DNA from: CAWGYT01 sp963826795
GTDB lineage: Bacteria > Planctomycetota > Planctomycetia > Pirellulales > Pirellulaceae
DNA length: 64,000 nt
Direction of reading: 5' to 3'
NCBI GenBank assembly: GCA_963826795.1
Contig: CAWGYT010000008.1
Location: 248,001 to 312,000 of the forward strand
Shown: piece after piece, positions 1 to 8,654 of the stretch
Numbering within the stretch: the stretch's first letter is position 1
Layout: every line of letters begins with the position of its first letter
Program-made: the position numbers and the translations under genes
The notes under the pieces: model-generated
Databases searched by the model: none
What the model was told of the DNA's origin: nothing
Seen by the model: only the letters and a program-made list of their open reading frames with translations

Positions 1-1
1 T

Positions 2-925
2 GCATGGCAAGCTCCGTCGGTCCAGCTACCCGAGCAGGCGCCGGTGAAGTTAGAGGTTCACGCAACGCTGGGAGCAGGACCGGCGAAGGAAAACTCAGGG
101 ATCGTCAAGAGCCGAACGCAGCCGGACGTATTCTGGATGCACAACGATTCCGGGGACGAACCGCGAATCTATCCTGTCCGTTTGGACGGCACCGTTCACG
201 CCAGCTCGCGTGCCCCCGAGCAGTCTGGCGTCCTGATTGGCGACGCAATCAATGTCGACTGGGAAGACATCGCGGTGAACGACCAGAACGAGGTGATCGT
301 GGCCGACTTCGGCAATAACCGCAATGATCGCCGCGATCTGGTTCTCTATTACGTGGACGAGCCGTCGGCACTGGCGGCTCGAACCACCGTCAAACGCAAG
401 GTCTTTTTCTGTTACCCTGACCAGCCTCAGATTCCAGCGCCCGAGGACGATTTTAATTACGATTCGGAAGCGATTTATACGCTGGGAAATCGCGTCTATA
501 TTCTTACAAAGCATCGCAGCGACCACGAGACGAGACTCTATCGCCTGGATCGCGACGAACCGTTCGTCACGAATCCCTTGACCCTGGTCGACCGATTCGA
601 CATCCACGGACAAGTCGTCGGCGCAGACGCCTCGCCGGACGGCAAGCGAGTCGTGGTCATCACGTACGACGCAATCTGGCTATTCGACCTCGAGCCGGAC
701 GACGACAATCTCTTTCGGGGCGCGATTCGCTGGTTGCCGTATGAGGCCGCCCAGGTAGAGGCCGTCTGTTTTGCGGATGACAACACGCTGCTGCTGGCGG
801 ATGAGGAGACCGCCGAGTTGTTCAAGGTACCGATCGCCGACCTGATTTCGGTGCGTGGTGCCCTTTCGACGAGGAAGCTGCAGTCGGCGTCGGACGCGGA
901 GGAACCTCCCGTTGAGGCAGATTGA
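2..925 (+). CDS. beta-propeller-like protein, 5' end outside window
   Basis: The frame is open from the first bases of the window, so the true start lies upstream; a GTG at 44 is only an internal candidate. The visible 307 residues contain repeated short blade-like segments such as WEDIAVN, VIVADFGNNRND and DASPDGKRVVVI, typical of a beta-propeller that follows values along strands. No catalytic motif is recognisable and no named family can be assigned with confidence. Its stop overlaps the start of the following dehydrogenase gene by 14 bp, so the two are probably co-transcribed and translationally coupled. The protein end is complete (…PPVEAD). Confidence 0.7.
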   Translation, partial: AWQAPSVQLPEQAPVKLEVHATLGAGPAKENSGIVKSRTQPDVFWMHNDSGDEPRIYPVRLDGTVHASSRAPEQSGVLIGDAINVDWEDIAVNDQNEVIVADFGNNRNDRRDLVLYYVDEPSALAARTTVKRKVFFCYPDQPQIPAPEDDFNYDSEAIYTLGNRVYILTKHRSDHETRLYRLDRDEPFVTNPLTLVDRFDIHGQVVGADASPDGKRVVVITYDAIWLFDLEPDDDNLFRGAIRWLPYEAAQVEAVCFADDNTLLLADEETAELFKVPIADLISVRGALSTRKLQSASDAEEPPVEAD

Positions 926-2039
926 AATCCCAAAGCTTGAACAGTTGTCGAGTTATCTACACGCGGCGCAGGTTCAGCGTCTCTTCATGGTGGCCGACCA
1001 GCCGGCCTACGAAGCATCCGGCGCTGCCGCGCGGCTGGCAGTGACTCTGCAGTCCCTCGATTGCGATCGGTTTCGCGACTTCGCGCCGAATCCGCAGTTC
1101 GATGACGCCGTGCGCGGGCTCACCCAGTTTCGATCGGCGGCCTATGACATGATCATCGCGATCGGAGGCGGGACGGCGATCGATCTAGCCAAGCTTGTGA
1201 AGTGCTTTGGAACGAACCCCAGCCCGCCGCGGGATTTGATCCTCAAACCAGATCAAATCCAAGGGGCGGAGATCCCACTGGTGGCCATCCCCACCACGGC
1301 CGGCACGGGCAGCGAGGCCACGCAGTTCGCGGTCGTCTACCTGGACGACGAAAAGCACTCCCTGGCGCATCCCTCCCTGCGTCCCGATGTTACGGTGCTC
1401 GATCCGACGCTGACCTATTCGATGCCCCCCGGCCTGACCGCCGCGACAGGGTTGGATGCACTCGCGCAGGCGATGGAATCGATTTGGAGCGTGCGAGCGA
1501 CTGACGACTCAATGAATTTGGCGGAGCAAGCGCTGCGATTGGGACGTGTCCATCTGCGCGCCGCGGTGCGTGAGCCAACGCCCGAGTCCCGTGCCGCGAT
1601 GTGCGCTGCGGCGAATTTCGCGGGAAAGGCCATCAACATCTCCCGCACGACGGCCCCCCATGCGTTGTCCTACGCCATCACGTCTCGCTTCGGGGTGCCG
1701 CACGGAATCGCCGTCGCACTCACCATCGCTCCATTCCTGCGTTTCAACGCGGCGGTCAGCGCTGACAACGTGAACGCACCGCATCGGGTTGACGCAGCTC
1801 AAGCCGCGATGCGGCGGATCCAGGAAGCAATGGGGGTTGAGACCGCAGAAGACGCCGCCGACGTATGGCTGGCGTTGCTTCGCGACCTGGGCTGTCCAAC
1901 ACGGCTCGCCGAAGTCGGCATTCGGAGCGCGGCCCAACGAGAAGCGGTCGCGGTCGCGGTCAATGCCGAGCGACTAAGCAACAACCCGCGACGGACTACC
2001 TCGGCCGATCTTCTTGACCTGCTGGCGGAAGTGGCCTAA
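912..2039 (+). CDS. iron-containing (group III) alcohol dehydrogenase
   Basis: This 375-residue protein is an NAD(P)-dependent alcohol/aldehyde oxidoreductase of the iron-containing family. The nucleotide-binding motif GGGTAIDLAK and the signature PTTAGTGSEAT are both visible. The later ATGLDALAQAMES, TAPHALSY and GVPHG segments supply the Asp and His ligands expected for the metal. The start is a TTG at 912, chosen because GGAGGA lies at 898-903 with ideal spacing and homology begins just after it; an ATG at 855 would add an unlikely Arg-rich leader. The pattern resembles phosphonoacetaldehyde reductase-like and 1,3-propanediol dehydrogenase-like members, but substrate cannot be decided. It overlaps the upstream propeller-like gene by 14 bp. 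Confidence 0.88.
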   Translation: MRQIEIPKLEQLSSYLHAAQVQRLFMVADQPAYEASGAAARLAVTLQSLDCDRFRDFAPNPQFDDAVRGLTQFRSAAYDMIIAIGGGTAIDLAKLVKCFGTNPSPPRDLILKPDQIQGAEIPLVAIPTTAGTGSEATQFAVVYLDDEKHSLAHPSLRPDVTVLDPTLTYSMPPGLTAATGLDALAQAMESIWSVRATDDSMNLAEQALRLGRVHLRAAVREPTPESRAAMCAAANFAGKAINISRTTAPHALSYAITSRFGVPHGIAVALTIAPFLRFNAAVSADNVNAPHRVDAAQAAMRRIQEAMGVETAEDAADVWLALLRDLGCPTRLAEVGIRSAAQREAVAVAVNAERLSNNPRRTTSADLLDLLAEVA

Positions 2040-3329
2040 ACCTCGGCCGGAAGTTGCCATGGATCGCGGCGCTCGCGGTCGCGAAAGGCCTGTTGAGCCG
2101 GGTCGGTAAATCGCCATGTTTGCGGATCCCACCCGAGTGTTTGGTGGTGCCAATAGGCGAGATTCCCCAGGTGGATCAGCGCTGCCGTCCGAGCGCCCGC
2201 CTCAACATCCGCGATCGGTCGCTCTCGGCTTCGAATGCAGTCCAGCCAGTTGCGATGGTGGCCTGGCGAATGCAACAGATGGACCTCGTCTGCCGCCAAG
2301 GGCTGCTCTCACGATCTCCGCCGGGTCGCTACTCAGCTGGCCGCGATCGATGTGCAGCGTGCCGTCGGTTCCGTAAAACACGCATCCGCTCGGGCCGCCA
2401 TGGACGATCTCCAGTCCGTCCTCGAAGACGTACCGCACGCCTGAGGTCGCCGCGGGATCGACGGGCGGGATGATCCGAACCGGCCCCGCACGATTGAGCG
2501 CCCAGAGGGCGATATCGTAGTGGTGTGCCCCAATGTCCGTATGACCTCCACCCGAGTATTCACGATAGTTTCGCCACGCGGGAAAGTGATTGTGAACGCC
2601 GCGCGGGCTCAGAATCGAGTTGTAAGGCCGCTCGGGCGCAGCTCCCAGCCACAAGTCCCAATCCAGTCCCGCTTCCAGTGGTTCCGCGGGCAAGTCGCAG
2701 GGAACACTCGGTCCTCCCACGCCGACGGTGACGCGTTGAATCTTCCCAAGTCGTCCCGAACGGATAAACTCAACCGCCTCTCGAAACGGACCGAAAACGT
2801 TGGAGCGTTGCTGGCTGCCGGTTTGAAACACTCGTTCGTACTTGCGCGCGGCGTCGACGCAAAGCGCGGCTTCGGCGATCGTCAGCGTCAACGGCTTCTC
2901 GCAATAGACATCCTTCCGCGCCCGGCATGCTTCGATCGCAGGGATTGCGTGCCAGTGGTCGGGAGCCGCGATACAGACCGCGTCGATATCACTCCGCGAC
3001 AATATTTCGCGGAAGTCCCGATAGGCATCACAACCTTGGCCGACTGCCTTGGCCTCATACGCCGTCGCGACACGGCGCTGGGCATGCTCGCGGCGCGTCG
3101 AATCCACATCACAAACTGCGGCGATGCGAACATCGTCAATCCGCAGCAGCTCAGGCAGATGATAGTCGTTCGCCATCTTTCCACACCCGATCACGCCGAC
3201 CACGATCCGGTCACTGGGGGGCACGAGCGCTCCGCCGCCCAGCACCGTGCTCGGAACGATCCATGGCGTGGCAGCGACGGCGGAGGCCTTCAGAAATTGA
3301 CGACGATTCGTTCCGGCAATGGGTTGCAT
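2036..3329 (-). pseudogene. Gfo/Idh/MocA family oxidoreductase, single-base frameshift
   Basis: The N-terminal part (3329 down to about 2310) starts with a twin-arginine-type signal (NRRQFLKASAVAA), followed by a Rossmann fold (VGVIGCGKMANDYHLPEL) and the conserved VYCEKPLT and GAHHYDIALWAL segments. The frame then runs into unrelated residues and stops at 2202. The adjacent frame, 2299-2036, encodes the missing family C-terminus (HHRNWLDCIRSRERPIADVE, then HLGNLAYW). Removing one base near 2305-2312 joins them into about 430 residues, the normal family length. These exported enzymes act on sugars or sugar acids and are abundant in planctomycetes. Either a recent mutation or a sequencing error explains the break; the conserved tail favours an error. 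Confidence 0.85.
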
Positions 3330-3597
3330 GATAATCCCTGATTCCTACGCAGCGGGTTGAATGAGCCGAGCAAGCCCCTTTCGCGATGACGCAACGGCGG
3401 TCGGCAAGAGTGTGCCCGAGCAGCTTGGACAAGTCAGCTGTGTCTTCGAATTCGCATCTTACCATACCGCCGAGCACGTCCAACACTGTCCCTCGTCCTT
3501 CGACCGCGTTAAACTGACGTTCATGTTATGCCGCAAGGAGAAGCCTGATCCGTCCCGCCGAGGGGAGTCGAGCCCTTTGACAACGTCCGGTTACAGT

Positions 3598-4320
3598 ATG
3601 CCGTGGCATTGGCCTGAATACGCACCTCCGCCCTACCACTTGAGCGCCGTTCACGGAGCAAACTTCCTGGGACGCGTACCGGCAGAAGTCGCGCGGGCAC
3701 TCGTTCCAGAACCATTGCAACTCGGGGCCCAACCGCGTGTTTGGGTCTACCTCGTCGAGATCACCATCGACGCACCGATTTCGATTCGGTATCACGAATT
3801 AGGAATACTCGTCCCGGTGACGCTCAACGGGGCACCCGGACTATTTCCTCTGGTTCTGTTCTTGGATCACTCGCTTCCCGTTACCGTTGGCCGCGAGATC
3901 TGGGGATTCCCCAAGAAAATCGCTGATACGATCGCGCTGCGGCGACGCGATGACGTCGTGCAGGGCACCGTAACGCACCAAGGTGTACCGATCGTCGATT
4001 TTTCTTTTCGCACGGGCCAAGGGCAGGCGGCAGCGATGCCGGGACGCACTCACACAATCTTTACACAACGCCACTTTCCAAGCGAATCACCCTCACGCCC
4101 GCCTGTGAGTCAATTGATGGAACTGGACTGGATTACGATCAATGAATCCAAGCAGTTGGCGACGGATTCAAGCCTTCGGATTAATTTTCCGGACTCAACT
4201 CCACTGCAGGCCTTAAATCACTGCTCATTTCCGGAGGTATGGTATTCGTCGTCGGACGGCGGCGAGCTGACATGCGGCCGAATTCTCCACGACCTGAAGA
4301 ACAAACCTCGACACACTTGA
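3598..4320 (+). CDS. acetoacetate decarboxylase family protein
   Basis: The 240-residue product has the acetoacetate decarboxylase fold. The segment GREIWGFPKKIAD matches the region holding the Schiff-base lysine and its neighbouring lysine in the clostridial enzyme. The N-terminal RVPAEVARALVPEPLQLG also fits the family. Members decarboxylate beta-keto acids or act as aldolase/dehydratase variants, so the exact substrate is open. The frame is open upstream to 3361, but residues before the ATG at 3598 look non-coding. A TTG at 3577 preceded by GAGGGGAG is a credible alternative start. It is divergent from the Gfo/Idh/MocA gene. Confidence 0.82.
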   Translation: MPWHWPEYAPPPYHLSAVHGANFLGRVPAEVARALVPEPLQLGAQPRVWVYLVEITIDAPISIRYHELGILVPVTLNGAPGLFPLVLFLDHSLPVTVGREIWGFPKKIADTIALRRRDDVVQGTVTHQGVPIVDFSFRTGQGQAAAMPGRTHTIFTQRHFPSESPSRPPVSQLMELDWITINESKQLATDSSLRINFPDSTPLQALNHCSFPEVWYSSSDGGELTCGRILHDLKNKPRHT

Positions 4321-4360
4321 ATCGCATGCCTATCTTCACCATCAGAACGGGAGAAGCCCG

Positions 4361-4792
4361 ATGAACGCGGTCTGCAAGCAAGGCGAGAGAATCCTTACGT
4401 TGCTTTCGGTGATCGGCAGTTGCATCCTGATGCCGAGCCATTGCGAAGCGGCAACTGGAGTTGATTACGAATTGACGGTGTCGGTCGCGAAGCAGGCCCT
4501 TCACGGTTGGCAATTATTTCTAACGAAGAATTACGCCGGAGACTTCAATCAGGGACACTATACCGATACTCAGGCCGAAACCCAGCTGAAAGATTTCTGG
4601 TCCGACGGGCGTTACGCGATGGTCGATCGGGACCGCAACGGTCATCACGAAACGATTTTCTGGATTCAGGATCAAGAACTGGTTTACGTCGGCTCGCTCG
4701 GTATGGATGGAAAGTTTGTCAATACGGCGCGCAGCTCGAGGTCGTACCTCGGCAGATCGCTCGCGTTCTTCGTTGACTCGCTGCCGGAGTGA
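4361..4792 (+). CDS. small secreted protein of unknown function
   Basis: A 143-residue protein with an N-terminal signal peptide (hydrophobic ILTLLSVIGSCILM, probable cleavage near CEAATG). The mature part, with RYAMVDRDRNGHHETIFWI followed by LVYVGSLGMDGKFVN, suggests a compact beta-rich periplasmic domain. The start at 4361 follows GGGAGAAG with good spacing. No family is recognised. It lies 40 bp after the decarboxylase-like gene and 79 bp before a small membrane protein gene, so the three may form a loose operon. Confidence 0.65.
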   Translation: MNAVCKQGERILTLLSVIGSCILMPSHCEAATGVDYELTVSVAKQALHGWQLFLTKNYAGDFNQGHYTDTQAETQLKDFWSDGRYAMVDRDRNGHHETIFWIQDQELVYVGSLGMDGKFVNTARSSRSYLGRSLAFFVDSLPE

Positions 4793-4871
4793 TGCATCGT
4801 CCGGGCCAACCCGATTCGACTTTCGTCACAACTCGAATTGAGCGGCCGACTCAAGTCTAAGGAAGTAAAAC

Positions 4872-5114
4872 GTGAATATCATCTGGTTCTTGCTAATCGG
4901 ATTGGCGGCGGGTTGGCTCGCGGGTCAGTTCATGAGAGGCGGCGGGTTCGGCCTCGTGGGTGACCTGATCGTGGGCGTCATCGGCGCGTTACTCGGTGGT
5001 TTTCTCTTTGGCTTGCTAGGGTTGTCGGCAACCGGATTGCTCGGAAGCCTGATTACGGCCACCGTCGGGTCGATCGCCTTCATCGCTCTATTACGTGTCG
5101 TCAAACGAGCCTAG
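4872..5114 (+). CDS. GlsB/YeaQ/YmgE family small membrane protein
   Basis: The 80-residue product is glycine-rich with three predicted membrane segments: IIWFLLIGLAAGWLAG, then VGDLIVGVIGALLGGFLFG, then LITATVGSIAFIALL. This is the pattern of the transglycosylase-associated/GlsB-YeaQ-YmgE family, small inner-membrane proteins linked to envelope or general stress. The start is a GTG at 4872 preceded by AAGGAAG. The closing TAG coincides with a short element that recurs at 39383 (see findings). Confidence 0.85.
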   Translation: MNIIWFLLIGLAAGWLAGQFMRGGGFGLVGDLIVGVIGALLGGFLFGLLGLSATGLLGSLITATVGSIAFIALLRVVKRA

Positions 5115-5153
5115 TGCTTTGCCACGGCTTAAGGTTGGGATGCGTCGGATACC

Positions 5154-5318
5154 ATGCCACATGGGCGAATGTCTTGCCGCGTTGCTGTCGCGACTCCGCT
5201 TGTCGTGATCGCCATCATCGGGATCCTGATCCCACTGTTGTTACCCGCCTTCAATGCTGCTCGGGAAGCCGCTCCGCTCATGCAATGCAAAAACAACCTT
5301 AGGCAAGTCGGGCTGGGA
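5154..5318 (+). pseudogene. remnant of a DUF1559-type prepilin N-terminus
   Basis: The frame reads VVIAIIGILIPLLLPAFNAA, then REAAPLMQCKNNLRQVGLG. This matches the helix and following segment of planctomycete DUF1559 type II secretion G-like pseudopilins (normally VVIAIIGILIALLLPAVQAA, then REAARRMQCKNNLKQIGLA). The N-terminal methylation motif (FTLIELL) is missing and the frame loses all similarity after GLG. Only about 55 residues of a roughly 300-residue protein remain, so this is a decayed fragment, not a gene. Confidence 0.7.
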
Positions 5319-5613
5319 TGTCTCCTGGCCAAGTTTCGACGCTTGGTTGTAGCAGGTCGGGACGACCTCTTGGCCCCCCACTCGTTTTGAAATTCGCACA
5401 AGATAGAAACCGAACTGGATTCCGGCGCGGTCCTCGTCGGCCGGGCGAAGCTCCTTCGGAATCGACATCGTCGCCGAGCCGATTTGAGTCCCTTCAATGC
5501 TGGGCAGCGGAATCGGGCAGGGGACCCTGGCCACATCCGGCAACGCCGACCATCCCGGCAAGGATGGCCGGGATGGCCTCGCGTTTGCCTCGCACGCGCC
5601 ATTGAGCATTCAT
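5310..5613 (-). pseudogene. decayed lipoprotein (transthyretin-like/carboxypeptidase-regulatory type) remnant
   Basis: On the reverse strand an ATG at 5613 begins MNAQWRVRGKREAIPAILAG, then MVGVAGCG, a good lipoprotein signal with a lipobox cysteine near 5535. The frame ends soon after. A neighbouring frame then encodes IPKELRPADEDRAGIQFGFY, then LVRISKRVGGQEVVPTCYN and LGQETS, which resembles the C-terminal part of the small lipoproteins often found beside planctomycete DUF1559 genes. The middle of the gene is missing. It abuts the DUF1559 remnant tail-to-tail, so this interval looks like a graveyard of a former pseudopilin/lipoprotein pair. Family recall is from memory and moderate. Confidence 0.5.
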
Positions 5614-5720
5614 CTTGAACCACTGGCTCCGAAAGGATACGCGTTCAGAGGATTCGACCTGCCGCTCCGACCCGAGTTGCGAAGATACGTCGCCGGGAAA
5701 CTCGCCGAGAGCAACATGGG

Positions 5721-6755
5721 TTATTTCTCGCCCTTCGACGCGCCGCGGTTCGACCACACGGCCAGTCCTTCTTCCAAATCGGCAGCCTGACGACGTGCCT
5801 CTTCCAAGTCAAGCCCCGGCGCCATTCCAGGGCGCTGATGGCCGACCGCCGTAAGCCACGCGTCATGCAAAATGCGCTGGCGCCGATCGACTTGATCGTA
5901 GAACTCGTCGGGCAACGCGTCGATCGGCTCGAGTCCCCAGGCACGAAGAATCGATTCCCCTACCAGTCGATGGCCCTCGCGATCGAAGTGGACACCGTCT
6001 GCGGCAAGCGTGAAAGTCTGGTCGGTTGCGCGTTCCATGACAAGGAACCGACTCATCAGTCCGTGCAAGTCAATCACCATGTCGACTCGTTCACGCTGCT
6101 GGACGATCCATTTCGCATACTGCTGCAGGACCGAATCGTAGCCGTCGAAGGGCGCGAACCAGGCATAGCGGTCGGCACCGAGCGGTCGCGTTTGGCCGCC
6201 AGATCGCAGAGGCACGGCGTCAAATACGGGCGGAGTCATCAGGATCACCTTTGCATGACTCGCCTGGATCTCTTCGATCAGCCGGTTGATCCCGCGCTGG
6301 AAGGCTTCAAACCGATCGGGACTAAAGGGATAGTAAATCCCGTCATTCATGCCGTAGCAGACGACAACCACATCCGGCTTAGTCCGCTGGAGTGCTCGTT
6401 CCAGTCGCTCATGTACGTCCGGGCGTGGAAAAGGGTGATCCGGTTCTGAGAGTCCGCTGCATGTTTCGCTCGGAAGTCCCAAATTGATCAATTCAGGAAG
6501 CGGGTCCATACGATGGGCCCGCAACTGAGTTTCGAGCCAGGAGATGTAGAAGCCCGCATGCGTATTAGAGTCCCCCAGAAACAGGATCCGCTTTCCCTGC
6601 AGTGGAATCGTCGCTTGGACCGAGGTTGGGTCGCTGGCGGGCTTCGAATCGGTCACGGGCCGCTCTTGAGCGAGGACATGCGGCAAGCTTGATGCCCAGC
6701 CAATGAGCAAGCTAAGCGCGAACAACCCGGCCTGTTTTTCAATCGACGACCGCAT
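5721..6755 (-). CDS. secreted SGNH/GDSL-type hydrolase
   Basis: A 344-residue protein with a signal peptide (ALSLLIGWASSLPHVLAQ). The SGNH blocks are in order: ILFLGDSNTHAG (nucleophile Ser, block I), INLGLPSETC (block II Gly), VVCYGMNDGIY (block III Asn) and LAADGVHFDREGH (block V Asp and His). Such enzymes hydrolyse esters, for example acetyl groups on polysaccharides. The first ATG of the frame is 6767, but the ATG at 6755 has GGAG just upstream and gives a cleaner signal peptide. It is divergent from the flagellar flgF operon. Confidence 0.85.
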   Translation of the reverse strand: MRSSIEKQAGLFALSLLIGWASSLPHVLAQERPVTDSKPASDPTSVQATIPLQGKRILFLGDSNTHAGFYISWLETQLRAHRMDPLPELINLGLPSETCSGLSEPDHPFPRPDVHERLERALQRTKPDVVVVCYGMNDGIYYPFSPDRFEAFQRGINRLIEEIQASHAKVILMTPPVFDAVPLRSGGQTRPLGADRYAWFAPFDGYDSVLQQYAKWIVQQRERVDMVIDLHGLMSRFLVMERATDQTFTLAADGVHFDREGHRLVGESILRAWGLEPIDALPDEFYDQVDRRQRILHDAWLTAVGHQRPGMAPGLDLEEARRQAADLEEGLAVWSNRGASKGEK

Positions 6756-6952
6756 AGTCAACTCCATCGAGGCTCGAAAAGGTAAGCAAGGAATGCATCT
6801 GCGAGCTGTGCAGCGTAACCGATTGCGGCACGGAGGGAAATCATTGGCTTACACCGACCACGCAGGTGCAAGCAACACGCGACGCACCAGCGAGCAATCC
6901 TTCGGTCGTCGTACTGTCGGGATACGCCGCTGCCCGGAATCTGCTGGCGGAA

Positions 6953-7026
6953 GGAATTTCCGCGACGAGCGGAAACCGTTTCCGATCCGCCCTGCGATCG
7001 GAACAGGCCGGAAAGGCGGAAATTCC
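6953..7026 (+). promoter_or_regulatory. candidate enhancer (upstream activating) region of the flgF operon
   Basis: Inverted GGAAA/TTTCC elements are clustered here. GGAATTTCCGC at 6953-6963 is the exact inverse of GCGGAAATTCC at 7016-7026, and between them lies the perfect palindrome CGGAAACCGTTTCCG at 6970-6984. The palindrome is about 110 bp upstream of the transcription start predicted from the sigma-54 site at 7061, the usual distance for binding of a sigma-54 activator. Inference: a binding site for the AAA+ activator encoded at 45793-46836. Confidence 0.5.
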
Positions 7027-7060
7027 GTTGTTTTCAGCCCATCCGATATTTCTTACCACC

Positions 7061-7076
7061 TGGCATTCGCTTTGCT
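7061..7076 (+). promoter_or_regulatory. sigma-54 (-24/-12) promoter of the flgF operon
   Basis: TGGCATTCGCTTTGCT has the invariant GG and GC separated by exactly 10 bases and matches TGGCA(Y) at -24 and TTGCT at -12. The predicted start near 7087 gives a short leader containing AAGGAGGGT at 7095-7103 before the ATG of flgF at 7109. It drives the rod/ring/junction operon. Confidence 0.8.
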
Positions 7077-7108
7077 TGAACATGGCGGCAGACCAAGGAG
7101 GGTAAGAT

Positions 7109-7840
7109 ATGCTCGTGGGCTTTTACAGTGCCGCAACGGGAATGCAAGCTGCGGAACGCATGCACGACGTGATTGCAGAGAATCTCGCACATGCCAGCGT
7201 CCCGGGCTATCGCGCTCAGGTGCTATCGCAGCAAACGTTCGAACAAGCCATGCAGGGAGCGATCGAAGCGCCCTCCGCGGTAGGCCATGGAACGATGGCG
7301 AGCGAACTGGGCACGAACTTTAGTCCCGGGCCGACGGCCGAAACCGGACGCTCGTTGGACGTGGCGATCGGCGGCGACGGCTTCTTCGAAGTCGCCGGTC
7401 CGGAGGGGCCCCTGTACACTCGCAACGGCGTCTTCTATCTCAACGAAGACGGTCAGCTCATCACATCGGAAGGCATGCTCGTCCAGGGGGAGAATGGACC
7501 GATCTCGATTCCGGCCAATGTTTCGGCGGAACAGATCCACATCGCGCAAGACGGCTCCGTTTCAGCGAAGCAAGCTCAATTCGGAAAACTGCGAGTCGCG
7601 ACGTTCGGCGACAACACCCAGTTGATCCGCCGAGGCACGACGCTCTTCTCGGCGCCGGCGGGCACATCCACCCCGTCCACCTCGCCCATGATCCTGCAAG
7701 GGGCTCGGGAACTGTCCAATGTCTCTGCCGTCAGCGAGATGGTTCGGATGATTTGGGGAACGCGGCACTACGAGGCCGCCCAAAAGGCGTTGTCCACGAT
7801 GGACCAAGCGATTGGTCAAGTAACAAATCCACAGGCCTAG
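7109..7840 (+). CDS. flgF: flagellar proximal rod protein FlgF-type
   Basis: A 243-residue rod/hook family protein of the axial structure, exported by the flagellar apparatus. The N-terminal helix FYSAATGMQAAERMHDVIAE, then NLAHASVPGYR, is the rod signature in slightly divergent form, LDVAIGGDGFFEV is the central conserved block, and the C-terminal ELSNVSAVSEMVRMI, then RHYEAAQKAL, is the second axial helix. It is first in the operon, 25 bp before flgG, which supports FlgF rather than FlgE. A strong AAGGAGG precedes the ATG and the sigma-54 promoter lies 33 bp upstream. Confidence 0.88.
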   Translation: MLVGFYSAATGMQAAERMHDVIAENLAHASVPGYRAQVLSQQTFEQAMQGAIEAPSAVGHGTMASELGTNFSPGPTAETGRSLDVAIGGDGFFEVAGPEGPLYTRNGVFYLNEDGQLITSEGMLVQGENGPISIPANVSAEQIHIAQDGSVSAKQAQFGKLRVATFGDNTQLIRRGTTLFSAPAGTSTPSTSPMILQGARELSNVSAVSEMVRMIWGTRHYEAAQKALSTMDQAIGQVTNPQA

Positions 7841-7865
7841 TTCATTTTATTGAGACGAGCGATCC

Positions 7866-8651
7866 ATGCTAAGAGCACTCTACAGCAGCGCAACGGGCAT
7901 GAAGGCCCAAGAGCAGTTGATTGATGTAACGAGCAACAATATTGCGAACGTCAACACGAACGGTTTCAAGCGAAGCCAGGTTGACTTTGCCGACCTGCTG
8001 TATTCGACGCTGCGACAAGCGGGGTCGGAAGTAGCGACGGGGCAGCCCTCTCCGATCGGCATGCAGATTGGGAGCGGGGTCCGGCCCGTGGGAACCACGA
8101 AGAACTTTTCACCCGGCTCAATCGAACAAACGGGGATCAATACGGATGTGGCGATCGAGGGCGATGGTTTCTTGCAGATCCGGATGCCCGATGGCGAGTT
8201 TCGCTACACGCGAGATGGGGCCCTTCGCATCGACGGTGCCTCCGGTAACCTGGTCACCGCGGATGGCTACTTCTTGGCAGACAACGTCACGATCCCGACA
8301 GGCGCGACGGACATCAACATTGGCCCCAGCGGCAGCGTGACGGCTTCCGTCTCGGGGCAGACACAGCAAATCGGAACAATTCAGCTTCACCAGTTTCAGA
8401 ATCCGGCGGGCTTGAGCAGCGAGGGCAACAACCTCTATTCCGAAACGACAGCCTCGGGGACGGCGATTCAAGGTGTCCCGGGGCAAAACGGGTACGGGAC
8501 ACTTCGCGGTGGTTTTCTGGAAAAATCTAACGTGCAGGTTGTGACGGAGCTGATCTCACTGATTACAGCTCAACGTGCCTACGAGATCAACTCTCGGGCA
8601 ATCCGCGCCGGCGATGAAATGCTTTCGACGACGACCGATCTGGTCAGGTGA
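7866..8651 (+). CDS. flgG: flagellar distal rod protein FlgG
   Basis: The 261-residue product has the canonical FlgG opening MLRALYSSATGMKAQEQLID followed by VTSNNIANVNTNGFKRS, the block INTDVAIEGDGFLQI, and the C-terminal LEKSNVQVVTELISLITAQR followed by AYEINSRAI. Length is the usual 260 or so. It builds the distal rod that crosses the envelope. It is the best conserved gene of this operon and is followed three bases later by flgA. Confidence 0.96.
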   Translation: MLRALYSSATGMKAQEQLIDVTSNNIANVNTNGFKRSQVDFADLLYSTLRQAGSEVATGQPSPIGMQIGSGVRPVGTTKNFSPGSIEQTGINTDVAIEGDGFLQIRMPDGEFRYTRDGALRIDGASGNLVTADGYFLADNVTIPTGATDINIGPSGSVTASVSGQTQQIGTIQLHQFQNPAGLSSEGNNLYSETTASGTAIQGVPGQNGYGTLRGGFLEKSNVQVVTELISLITAQRAYEINSRAIRAGDEMLSTTTDLVR

Positions 8652-8654
8652 TTC

